A stretch of DNA of 64,000 nt from Allodiplogaster sudhausi. Its lineage: Eukaryota > Nematoda > Chromadorea > Rhabditida > Diplogasteridae. The DNA lies in assembly GCA_945643635.1 (NCBI GenBank), contig CALZFC010000042.1, positions 1,396,501-1,460,500 of the forward strand, given 5' to 3'. Under the pieces are notes generated by a model. The model was not told the DNA's origin and did no database searches. It saw only the letters and a program-made list of their open reading frames with translations. The first letter of the stretch is position 1. The number at the start of each line of letters is the position of its first letter. The translations under genes and the position numbers were made by a program. This document shows positions 23,059 to 34,182 of this stretch, one piece after another.

Positions 23059-25481
23059 TTCTCTCTCTCTCCTCTTTCTTTCCCTCGTTCTCTCTCTATC
23101 TTTCTCTCTCTCTATCTTTCTCTCTCTCTATCTATCTCTGTCCTTCTCACTCTTATCCTTATTACATTATTCACTTCTCGGCTCTCTTGATTCTTCTAGA
23201 ATTCCTAAAGTTATTCTGGAATGCCTAGGTCGCGTCATCGAAGCCGACCCCGACCTCGCAGCTCTGGGATGAGGGCGATGAGATGCTGGAAGCGGGAGTT
23301 CCCGGAGGGAGACCCTCTCTTGGAACGGCCAAGAAGTTCCCTGCAGGCATGGGTGAGTCATTCTTAACTCACTCTCTTACAGCCATCGCATCTGCTGACA
23401 ATATGAATTATGATTAAAAGATTTCTTGTGACGATTAAAAGAAAGCTCCATCTTGAATTTTTGCGCTTTTTTGCTTGACAAAAGGATGAGAGAGCACGAG
23501 CATTGAAGGGATGTGATTACAATGATCAGGAAAATGTGAATAGATTACGGTTGATGTTCATTCTCCTTTAACATTCCATCCAACAAGCTCTCGATTTTAA
23601 ACGTGAACCTTGAGGTGCCCCGCGAGTCGTGAAGATTGACGCGCAGCCTCTGGAGAAACGGAAAGAACGAATGCACGTCTCAGCACCCGCTGCCAAGAAG
23701 GTATTTCCTTTTATACTCTCGCGTCGAGGCTCATTGTGAGAAATGAGAAATACATTATTAATTTTTTGGCACTTATTTTATCATAAGACCAGTTTGTACT
23801 AGCTATGTACATATATATTTATGATAATTCATCATGACTCTTTAGTCATTGACTTCATGGATATAATTGCTGATGTAGGCGACAACTTGGTAAAAAAAAT
23901 TTGTCTATTTAGCACGCGCCATCCAAGGACAACTCGCCGGCAGCAACGCCCAAGATTGTCATCGAACTATCGGAGGACGACGACGAGGAGACCGACAAGA
24001 AGGAACGACCGACCGGCAGCAGTGCTTCTATCAAGGTATTTGGAAGGGAGACAGGAAGGAAGTCTATTCATAAACGAAGAAAAAGGTTATTAAAAATTAG
24101 AGAGGTAACTAGAATGAGGAATTTTGCATATTAATGTAATATATATTACAGTTAGAAGAATATTGATTGAATTCTTCCTCATAAATGTATGCAACATACT
24201 GTAAAAGAGTCCCAGCAGGGCTCGGGAGTGTGCAGCCGCTGCCAGGAAGGAGCCGAGGCGCCCCGGCTGAATCCCATGCTGACCTGCGAGTCGTGCGGCA
24301 GTGCATTCCATGCCAAGTGCCATCGGCCTGAGGCATGTCGCCTCTCCATCTCTTGTGTGCTGATTTCTCGCTCCTCTCTCTCTCTCTCTCTCTCTCACTC
24401 TCTCCTCCAAGGGTGGCCAGGCCCGGCCCGGCCCGGCCCGTTGCTAGTTTGGCGGGCCCGGGCCTAAATTAAATGGGCCGGGCCCGGCCCGCATGGCATA
24501 AGGCCCGGCCCGCAGAGTGGCAGGCCGGCCCGGGCCCGGCCCGCATCTGAATTTCAAATCCGGGCCCGGGCCTAATTTCTTGCCTTTCAAACCAAAAAAT
24601 ACTCCGGAATCCGAGAATTAGTTCGAATTTATGGCGGAACAAACTTTTTAAAAAACCCGTTTGTTTTCGCGTTTTTGAACAGTTTTGATATATTTGAGCA
24701 ATGTCTGCAAAGGAATACATGTATTTTTGAAGAATTAAATTTAACTGGCCCGTGTTTTTGCCCCACACAAACATTTTTTGGTTGGAAATCCGGCCCGGGC
24801 CGGCCCGGCCCGAGAGACAGCGGGCCGGCCCGGGCCCGGCCCGCCAGATATTTTTGAAAAACGGGCCGGGACCGGGCCGGGCCTACGATTCCAGGCCCGG
24901 CCCGCAGAGTGGCGGGCCCGGTCCGGGCCGGTTGTTGGCCAGCCTTGCTCTCCTCTCTCTCTCTCTCCTCTCTCGCTCTCTCTCTCTCTCTTTCTCTCTC
25001 TTTCTCTCCTTATCTCTTTTCCTCTCGTTCTGTTACTCCTATTTAACATCAGCGTTGCCCCTGCTACTTCATAATTTACGGCAACGAAGCGCCTTCCAGG
25101 TTTTACTTATATATTTATTTCTTTTCGTTCAAGGTGAGTAAGGACGACTTCAGTGACCAGCGCTATCTTTTCATATGCTCGACTTGCACAAATGTCAAGG
25201 TAGGCATTCTAGACTTTGTGATGTCGCAGAAACAGTTACAGAGATTCAAGAACTTGTGGTTATGCTATTTTAAAAGGTATTGGCGATATAGTTGGGATCC
25301 ACATTAATAAACTGATAGCTTAGACTTGTTTCGTTCTTGAGCGTTTCCGCCCCGAGGGCAGCGCAAGTCCCCGGCCAACTTCAGCCTCCACTTCATCCAC
25401 GGCCTCCTCGTCTCCAGCTCCACCCAAGAAGAAGAAAGAGGTCGTTTCTCATTCTCGCTCCGCCCTTTCTCTTATCTCTGC

Positions 25482-25531
<50 letters not shown>

Positions 25532-26317
25532 TTACCTCCGGGAACAAATTCCACTGTCGACGGTATGAAAAATAATGTGGGATAGCGATGTGATGGGTGT
25601 AAAAACAGAATTTGTAAGTCAAATCACTGTCGACGGCTCGAGGAAGGCCCAAAGTCAGGGTGGGGTAAGTAAAATAGACGGTACCGTTTTAACCGTGCTC
25701 TGGTCCCCTTTTCTCATTTATGCAATGGTTGGATGTTCGAATCCTTGAGGCTCTCTCATCTCAACAGGCCGCGATCACTGCGCAGTTCGAGGCCTTCAAG
25801 AAGAAAAGTCAGTGTTCGGTCATATTTGATCATTACAGTTAGAATTATGCATAAATCATTGTGAAACAATTATTATATGAGTGCAAAGAACGTTCCAATT
25901 TTTGACGTATTTCTGGCAAAAAATGTTCCTTGTCGGAAAGCCTTCGTTCTTTGTTATGATATTTCCCTATCTAACTCCTTGTGGTCATCTTCAATTCATC
26001 AACTGAACACTTCCTCATGCATGATTCCACTAGAAAAAGAAAGAAAGCTAACTTGACCAGCACGAGATGCCTACTCTTGAGATGACAGAGAATTGTGATA
26101 TAAGGAGTGTGTAATTCAGGAGAGAAGCAATTGAGCATGGAGCAGATTCGAAGGAAATAAAGGAATTCTCAATTGACTACTCTTCCTTATTCCTTCCTCG
26201 CCCACTTCTCGTGACACTTCCTCTTCCCAGTTGTATTGGTTCCTGTGATTTATCTATGCGAATGTAACTACTAATTGTTCGCACATTCCTTTAATATTTC
26301 TTTTTTTTACAGAGTAG
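22833..26317 (+). CDS. INTS12: Integrator complex subunit 12 (PHD finger protein)
   Basis: INTS12 is a small subunit of Integrator, which cleaves snRNA and other nascent transcripts. Eight or nine exons join in phase: 22833-23015, 23229-23352, 23615-23700, 23913-24036, 24210-24332, 25134-25199, 25342-25440, a short one near 25770-25808, and the last two bases plus TAG at 26315-26317. The N-terminal helix (NALYARLAQLLVSKEANALDELK) resembles the INTS12 N-terminus that binds INTS1. The PHD finger is split across two exons: VCSRCQEGAEAPRL, MLTCESCGSAFHAKCHRPE, then VSKDDFSDQRYLFICSTC, giving the C4-H-C3 spacing and the CHRP…V join typical of INTS12. A Ser/Pro-rich region and a KKKK end follow. 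The PHD intron appears to start with GC, not GT, and contains a hAT-like element. Start chosen at 22833 rather than upstream non-ATG codons. Confidence 0.87.
23023..23140 (+). repeat. (CT)n-rich array in the first INTS12 intron
   Basis: Begins seven bases after the donor GTGGGTACT and continues as CT/CTAT repeats. The Ser-Leu open frames over it are artefacts. Confidence 0.88.
24408..24947. mobile_element. hAT-like GC-rich MITE with GGCCCG repeats, 540 bp, in an INTS12 intron
   Basis: The ends are CAAGGGTGGCCA and, reversed, CAAGGCTGGCCA. They are flanked by the 8-bp duplication CTCTCCTC (24400-24407 and 24948-24955). Both arms are full of GGCCCG repeats in opposite orientations around an AT-rich core (about 24560-24780), so the element can fold into a long hairpin. 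There is no transposase frame. The duplication equals the CT-rich surroundings in composition, so it is slightly less decisive than at the other elements. Confidence 0.83.
24950..25020 (+). repeat. (CT)n array beside the INTS12 intronic element
   Basis: CT repeats continue on the right of the element as on the left (24376-24400), indicating insertion into a pre-existing microsatellite. Confidence 0.8.
25481..25531 (+). repeat. (CT)n array in an INTS12 intron
   Basis: Almost perfect CT dinucleotide run of about 50 bp. Confidence 0.9.
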
Positions 26318-26364
26318 GCCCTGAAGCATGTATCGTTGGTATACTCGTTCTTGTCTATAATATG

Positions 26365-26403
<39 letters not shown>

Positions 26404-27161
26404 CTCTATTTCTCTCTTATGGGTGCTTCGAGTTAGAATGCTCTATCTCTCTCTATGTAGTTTTTACCAACATTTTACGATAAATGTATACATTTTCTTG
26501 TATTCTTAATTGGCATTTGGACGCCTTCTCAAATGATTCATAAACAGGAACAATGCTAGACAATCGTGACGTTGTCAAATACCAACAATTGGAAAATCCG
26601 AAACGGAACTGACAAATTAATGGAGAATTGAAAAGGGTGTTCAGCTAGTCGAGCAGGTCAGAAGCATAACTGGCTGTCGAGGGACCCCAGTTTCAATATT
26701 TTACATTTTTTTTAACGATGTTTTAGATTTACCGATGATAAGATTACCAAATAACTATTCTGATCGTGAGAACATTTTCGCGAAATGGCATACGTCTAAC
26801 AGTACCTCTCAAAGCTATAATCTCACAGCGCTTTTCACTTCTCTTAACGCACAAAAAAACTTGCATAGTCTTTTAATAAGACTAGAGAACATCAATTGAC
26901 TACAAAGAAAAAAAAATAGAAAAGTATTGCAGATAATATGGGGTGAGCGAGACCGGATTGTTTATAATTAGGCAGATGAATAAGGCTGTGTTCACAACAG
27001 CTGATTGGCATTGAGAAGCATTATATGGATGTATCATTGCCTAATTATTTATTACCGTAACACATGAAGAAACCAAATCTCCATGAGGAGTGGAAGGATA
27101 AATGATCTGAATGAGTGAGGGAGAACTGGGAGGTGGGAGGAGAGGATCAATTGGAGTGAGA

Positions 27162-27213
<52 letters not shown>

Positions 27214-27361
27214 AGCGAAGGAGGCAAAGTAGAGCGAAAGTAAATGGGAGTACCGCAAAAAGAGAAGTGTAGAATCTCGGGGAGATACGGAGGGTCATAG
27301 AGAAATAGAGAGTAAAAGAGAGAGGGGGTGGAGCGAGAGAGAGAGAGTCAGAGAGATAGAG

Positions 27362-27402
<41 letters not shown>

Positions 27403-27666
27403 AAGGGCGCCGCAACATCAGCATGATAATCTCACACGGACGAAGTGTATGCGTCTGGTCTCAGATCGGACGCCTCGGGCGCACACTCCTTACCGGGCGA
27501 GATTAGCACGCGAGTGAGCGCGGACGCGGAAGGAAGGGAAGGGTTACGGTAGGGCATTCGGAAGGGGATTCCGTGCGAGACCGTTCAAGAATCTCAGTTT
27601 AGTAAGTCGGGCAGATAAATTGAGGAATCAGAAAAGGTGGGTTGAGGAGGTGACTAATCAGGGAGG

Positions 27667-27719
<53 letters not shown>

Positions 27720-28139
27720 CGGTAAAGAGAGATAGGACGAGAGAGAGAGAGGGAGAGAGGGAGCGGTAAAGAGAGAGAGGAAGAGAGAGACCGATAAAGA
27801 GAGAGAGAGAGGGAGCGGTAAAGAGAGAGAGAGAGGGAGAGAGAGAGCGGTAAAGAGAGAGAGGGAGGAGAGCGGTAAAGAGAGAGAGGGAGAGAGAGAG
27901 CGGTAAAGAGAGAGTGAAAGAGAAATAGGCAACGAGAAGAATAGAGAAGAGAGAGAGACGGTGAGAGCGAGAGAGGAACGTTAGCGCCGTTTCAGAGTGA
28001 CGCATGGCAGCGCTTCCGTAAGGGTTTCCTTATCGGGTAAGCGGAGGGGAGACTGCAGGGAATGAGAGTGATAATAAACGAGAGAATTAGACGAGTGGGA
28101 AGTTAAGATCGTGATTGAAAAGAGAAGAGAGTGGTGAAG

Positions 28140-28181
<42 letters not shown>

Positions 28182-28500
28182 GGAAAGATAAAGGTGAGGG
28201 AGAGAAAGAGTGACAAGAAAGTCGATGGTCTTTAGTTGACGACTAGAGATTAGGAATCTGGACCGTTTCGGAGCGGGTTCAAGAGCTTGTTGCTCAACGC
28301 GAATGAAAAGGTGGAGGTGCAGCCATCGCATCGTAAATCCTGTCATCTGCAGCGTCATTATCACTCCATTGGGTTTTCTCCCCTGCACGTCTCACTCCCC
28401 CTTAAGGAGCTGTTGGACGAGGAGGCGTTTCCTGAATAGTATGTCAGTCCTAGGGGGTGTCTAACTGGGAGAGAAGAGAGAGACAGATGGAGATAGAGAA

Positions 28501-28542
<42 letters not shown>

Positions 28543-28999
28543 GGCGTGGAGGAGAGCATAACCTTTTTGTATATTAGGAAAAAGCGTGTGATTGTTAAAT
28601 ATGAGGTAGAGAGAGTGAGAGAGAAGGAGACATTGTGTGAAAAGAGGAGAGAGAGAGAGAGAGAAAAGTGAGGAAGGAAATAAGGAAACATCTGGCAAGA
28701 AACTGTTCGCGTCTTCCACTCTTCTCCAAAGACGGTGAGTATGCCATCAAAAGAGAGAGGAAAAAGAAAGTCTGTGTGTGATAGCATAGGAATGGCATCC
28801 CAGTTTGTTGAAGGGAGAGAGAGAGAGCGAGAGAGAGAGAAGGAGAGAGAGAGAGAAATCAGAAAGAGGAGGATGGAAGGAAGAGAAACAGAAAAGAAAA
28901 ACGGCGAAGACGATGGTGATTCAGATTGTTGAAGGAGGCGGTCTTCCCAATTCGGGCTTTCTTGGGGCTTGCATTGGAAGAGATGGAGCAGGGCGAAAA

Positions 29000-29045
<46 letters not shown>

Positions 29046-29674
29046 GGAGAGAGAGAGAAAGAAGAAGAAGAGAGAGAGAGAGAGCATGGGTATCATAGAA
29101 ATAGATAGACAGCTTAAACTGAAGCGGAAGAGTTAGTAACAAAAGGAGAACTAGAGTGAACCAGAAAAGGAAAATTATCAAGGAATGAAAACAATGACAA
29201 ATGGGAGAAGAAGAGAACAATATGCTGGTGCGCCAAATAAAACTGGGAGAACAGGAAAAAAGCGATTGGAAAGGTACTTCTAATGATGTAAAATGTTCGT
29301 AGAATTCCAGTGAAACAATCACAATGCCAGCGGAAATTCTTATATTAGTTGGATACGCAGACATGAATATGTGCGAGTATATTTGGAATATCAATGTCGT
29401 TTGATAATATTCATATTTAGCAGTTGGTTGAAGAAGTCAGAAATAAACGAGGAGATAGCCAGCCATCGGGAAAGGAAAAATGTGAATGAGTGGAGTGAAA
29501 AAAGCTCCATTCAACTAGAGGGAGCGAAACTTGATGGATATTAAGAACTAAAAGAGAGCAACCGAAATGGGAGAGACAGACAGAAAAGGTAGAGAGAGAG
29601 AGGAACTGGAGAGCACGTTTGGCTAATTGTAAGCAAGAATAGGCACACAGTATGAGAGTGAGAAGTTTCAGGGG

Positions 29675-29710
<36 letters not shown>

Positions 29711-30358
29711 TAGACAGTCGTTGGTTGGTGGTAAAGAGGCATGAAGGTGACAAAGTGATAGTGGGAGAGCCAGGGGGAGAGAGAGAGTGAGTGAGAGAGA
29801 GAGAGAAAGAATCGAAGTGTGAAGAATGAGGGGATTGGCGGGCGTCGTCTGTTTGGATAGACTTATCTGTACACATGGAGGGCCAGCCAGGATCCAGCAC
29901 AGGGAGGGGCTGGCCATCACTGCTTTCTGTACTTTCCTCACGCATTCCTACAGCTTGTTCCATGGCACTTTTAGGCTTGCAGGTATCGCAGTTGACAAAA
30001 GAAGGCGCCCATTTCGGGACTTGTATTCAAAACAGTGACAGTTTAAAACGAGTAAGAGGTTTGTTCACATGCTGCGCAAAGAGGGAAAAGGAATAATCTC
30101 TAAATTGACAAGCTTGCAAACCTCAGTTCCGCGCCCAATCTAAGCATGTCGATTTCAACTAGAAAAGCCCGAAATGGAACTCGCAGAATCTTTCATCCTT
30201 GTTCATCTTAACTGGGCAACAATTTTATAGAGGTTGCACTCGCTTGATTGCGAAGTGAACAATATATGTACAGCGGAACAGCGTAACATTTTGCACGAGA
30301 GTGTGTAAATTGTTAACGGAAAACAATAGTTGGACAGGAAGTAAACAATTGATCACTT
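26318..30358. other. Gene-poor 4-kb region dominated by GA microsatellites
   Basis: No credible exon found. The + strand has a CT run at 26369-26402 and then large GA-rich arrays near 27164-27210, 27340-27400, 27668-27960, 28143-28180, 28495-28540, 28630-28670, 28820-28870, 29000-29090 and 29680-29710. Antisense frames of up to 211 codons made of Ser-Leu repeats come from these arrays. Composition switches from CT-rich to GA-rich on the + strand between 26.4 and 27.1 kb. The rest is AT-rich with no recognisable motif. Confidence 0.6.
27668..27960 (+). repeat. Complex GA array with GAGCGGTAAAGAGA higher-order units
   Basis: After about 40 bp of pure GA the array becomes a tandem series in which GCGGTAAAGAGAGAGAG-type units recur about seven times with variable GA spacing, so a minisatellite has grown inside a microsatellite. 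Confidence 0.85.
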
Positions 30359-33300
30359 TCACTTGAACACCTTCCGCAGGCACTTGTCTTCCGGTCCCTG
30401 AGTGATGACAAAGCCGTAGATCATCAGGAAGATCAGAAAGGACACCGGGTACATCACCTGGGCTGACGAATGATTTTGAGATAAGGAAGAAGTGCGTTAT
30501 CTAAATTATGGTACAACTGCGCGGCACCTTGCAGAGGGAGTCGAGGTTGCGTGCCCACCGATGATGTTGTCTGCTCTTGAGCAGAAGCATAATGGACAAA
30601 TATCGACTCTGCTCCATTTCCGCTTCCGCCTTTTTCTTCTGTTCAGTAATAAGTCTATTTTATTTTAATTTACTCAAGAGGGCAACATTTTTTCTTTGAT
30701 TTAAGTTGAAGCGTTAAAAATTGCATAGTAGTGACATTTCTTCTGCTGCTATGCTCGAGATAGATGACCACGAGTGCCTGCAGCATCGTCAAGAAGACAA
30801 ATGTAGAAGTGAAGCCGAACCAGTAGTCTATCGCCTGAAATGCCTATTAATGCGTATTTTAACATTATATGTTGTGTCATAAATAATATAAACATAGTAG
30901 TGCTTGCAAAAAAAATCGGAGATCTATAGATGTATCCATTTGCCTTGATATAGGAGACTTTAGGAAGCGCTTCCTTTGCCGAGTTATTCTCAGCGGAGAG
31001 CGTGAGGAAGACAGTCAACGCGACGAAGATACGGCCTGAGATAATATTTAGTTAGCGTTTTAATGCTCAAAGCGGGATTTCGTAGGGCCATACTCTTCGG
31101 TCTCCTCAATGCATACTTCGATGCCCTAACCTTCCACGAACTCTTCAGGAAGCCAGACAGAGATCATCGAGAACAGCACACAGATTGTCGTGGGCACGTA
31201 CCTAATCACGTATTATTCTCTTCCCTATGATCGATCTGTTTCGAAAATGGAATGATGTCTGAATGAGTAGTTGGTTCTAATCAGAATGGGCTCAGTCAAT
31301 GAGAAACGGACGTTTGCGCGAGATGAAAGCGAACGTGACGTTGCATGCCGAAGAGCACTTCGATGCACGAGTGGTTGCCTGAGGCATAAGTCCGCTCATT
31401 CTAGGGTGCGGGATGGATGGGGCCATTCACTAACCAGACTTGCGCGCCCCATTGCATTCGCGAAGCTCAATTCCTGATAATACAAGCTCTGGGAGCTGCA
31501 GGTTCGAGTTGAGCCTGAAAGAGTTCGAAGGATTATAGCGTTCGTTAGTCTGTCTTACATTAAACTAGATTGAATTTGGGTATGCCCCCGCTTTGTTTTC
31601 TCGGAATTTGGTCAACAAAGTGTATTACATTTTTTCTAACCTCACGGCATCCTGCTTTCGCGAAAACCATTCAAACACCATTTCATTGGAAGTTGTTCCG
31701 ACTGCAAATATCGCATATTGAATGTAGGGGAATGGAAAAGAAAGCTGTAATTTATTTTTGTCATGAATAATGTAATTAAACAGACGAAACACAACAAAAT
31801 GACTTGATAAAAAAGAAGTATACTTGAACTGATAGAAAGGCCGCACTTCTGCGCGTCGTGCGGATACTTGCAGAGAACGAGCAACGGGCAGCTGTTCTTC
31901 AGACTCGCACGGATCTGTACAAGTAGCACTGTTACTGCTACCGTACTCTCAGACACTAACCTCCATGAGGATATCGCCCGAGGGGAGGATGACAACGTAG
32001 AAGTTGTCGTAGGTCACTCGGTGAAAGACGGCTTCGCGAGCATTGGCAAAGAACGGATCCGGACGCCAGATCTTCCTGCAAATCAACTTTATTTCATGTT
32101 ATACCGCCTTTAAGTTGAAGAAATACTTATGTTAGCGTTGTGCATGGATCAAGGTAATCCATGTGCAGAAAAAAAAGCAAATTAATATCGACGGCGCTAT
32201 TTAGGTATTTGATTAATTTTAATATATGTTAAGAAATATTATCGATTGAACTGCTTGCTTCATGAAATTGTAGTCATTGACGAGAATGGGCTTGCTGAGT
32301 CCGTGAGCAAGTCGAACGTCGCGCCAAGCCATCCGCAGCCACACGTCCATTTCATAATCCTTGAACTCTTTTATCTTTTTGTATCTAAATTATCAATGAA
32401 TTCTTCAAAACTCCAATCAAACCATAGTTGTGAGCTGAAAGTTGGAGATGGACTGGACATGAATGCCAGTCTTCACGAGCACTTTCTCTTTCGTGTAGAA
32501 GCTCGGAGGGCTCCTTTAAATGTTGTCATATGATAGCAAGGGGGGAGAGATGCTTGGTACCTCGAATCATAGTTGACCCTGGTGAGGAAGGGCAGAAGAG
32601 TGGTGGCTGGAAATGGCCGCTGCTCTGACATTCTCCCGTCCGCGAAGAGCAGAAGCATGTCGTCGAGGTTGCCGCCGCCCTCGATCATCTAGAAAATCTT
32701 TTTTCTTTATCTCTATTTTATTATCTTTGGCTAGTGAGACAGTTCATAGAAAAATTTCTTGTAAAAATATATTTTGAACAGAAAAAAAAGAAATAATAAA
32801 GAGAAGTTGCCTGCCGTATCTCGGACGGCTCGTACCCGAAAGCGGCCAGCTCCTCGCCGAACTTTCCGTATTTATCTGCAGAATTGTAGATAATTCAACA
32901 ATAGATCAATTTTTTATGTAAGCATGCTAATTGGTCAAATATTCAACATTACAATATGACTAATTTTGTGATTAGTCCTAAGAGGAGGTTCTCTGACTGA
33001 AATTGCTCGGCCCGGCCACTCGGCCGACATTCTCGCAGACGTGGTGCGGACGAATTCCGATGGAACGGTGGATGTGAAAATATTTTGGAGAGATGCCGAG
33101 ATCCAACTCGTCCACATCTCGCGGCGAGTTGAGCAGAATGGTATCTGGGATCTCTCCCTCCTCCTAACACGAAGAATGATAATGGCTTCAATATGTACGC
33201 ATTTGTCTGTAGCGGTTATCCTCTCACCAAATATTTCTCGAGTGGATTGTTCTCAGTTTCTTCCGCTTGCGATGCCGCCAGCAACTTCATCGTCTCCACA

Positions 33301-34182
33301 AGAGTAGTGCTCAAGAATGCAACGTCTAGAGGGACATTCAAAATTAAAAAGAGGTTCATAATTTTTCTAACACTTTTTATGTTCTAACTTGTCGGCACTC
33401 TCGATGACTATTTCTTCGCTGACCACCGGAATGCTTCCCATGCCGATCTCTGCTGCCGTTGCGTTTCCAGTCAACGGTGAAGATGTCGAGTTCGAGAGTA
33501 TCCTTTTATATTCATTCGTTACTTTCAAAAACTTTTTGGCTCGACTTGTTTACGACTATATGTAATTATTTAATTTGGAAACCTGTCCAATGCGTCGCAC
33601 AAGCTGTCCGTTCTCATGTTGATTGCGGCTACCTTAAGGTAAAAATAAGCTCTAACAAACAAAAATATTGACCATAGAATCTAATTAGAAATGCAAAAAC
33701 CTGCGCCGTCGAATTCAGCCAGAGAACGCGTGGCTGCAGCTGGCAGATGCTCTCAAAGTCCACGTGAATAACCTGGATAATAATTTTTCTTATTGATAAA
33801 AGAAGAAAAAATTCAAATGCGTGACAAGCACAAAATGATGTTATTCACTTCTCAAATGAAACGTTGTAAACCGTATATTGTTGAAGCAAGGCTAGCGGTA
33901 TACGGTAGCGTTCAGCATCCGGTTGATTGTAGATGGAGACTAAGGAGCGTCGCGCGGAGAGGAGATCAATGTCGCGCGAGGAGAAGCTGACACGGCGACC
34001 CTCCTGCAAACTTCTGGGTGCTTCCATAAAACACGCAAATAAGAAAAAGAGAGAGCAGAAACCTGAGTGAGCCTCCACAGCCGCCAAGCGATGCATTGCG
34101 GATGCGAGGCGGGAGCCAAGCCGGCGTCCTCGGCCCCCCATGTCGTGCTTAGCGACAACTCGCGCACGCTCACCGGGACAGG
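30359..34182 (-). CDS. Cys-loop ligand-gated ion channel subunit with long N-terminal extension
   Basis: A pentameric channel subunit of the nematode GABA/GluCl/LGC superfamily. Read 3' to 5' on the + strand, in-phase exons give KVLVKTGIHVQSISNFQLTT, EMDVWLRMAWRDVRLAHG, IWRPDPFFANAREAVF, YVVILPSGDILMEIRASLK and a Cys-loop CPLLVLCKYPHDAQKC. M1 is YVPTTICVLFSMISVWLPEE, M2 is RIFVALTVFLTLSAENN then ALPKVSYIKA, M3 is YWFGFTSTFVFLTMLQALVV, and M4 is VMYPVSFLIFLMIYGFV. The protein ends CLRKVFK. The Cys-loop has 14 residues between cysteines instead of 13, and the M1-M2 link reads EEFVEGR, not the anion-channel PAR. Upstream exons (about 32.6-34.18 kb) add about 250 residues with NST and NAT glycosylation sites and no domain I know. 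No signal peptide or start codon was found. The ligand is unknown. Confidence 0.85.

Noticed and set aside
25650..25760. tRNA-like GTTCGAATCC box
   Set aside because: No matching A box or cloverleaf around it; it is intronic sequence of INTS12.
27668..27960. CRISPR-like array of repeats and spacers
   Set aside because: Eukaryotic context; the units are degenerate GA repeats with no unique spacers.
28461..29394. Long antisense open frames of Ser-Leu repeats (up to 211 codons), also at 27041-27424 and 27654-28005
   Set aside because: They are translations of GA/CT microsatellites; non-repeat parts show no coding character.
32880..33170. Splitting the channel gene into two genes between 33.0 and 32.9 kb
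   Set aside because: Donor and acceptor phases across this interval agree (1+2), and the joined frame is open, so one gene is favoured, with reservations noted above.
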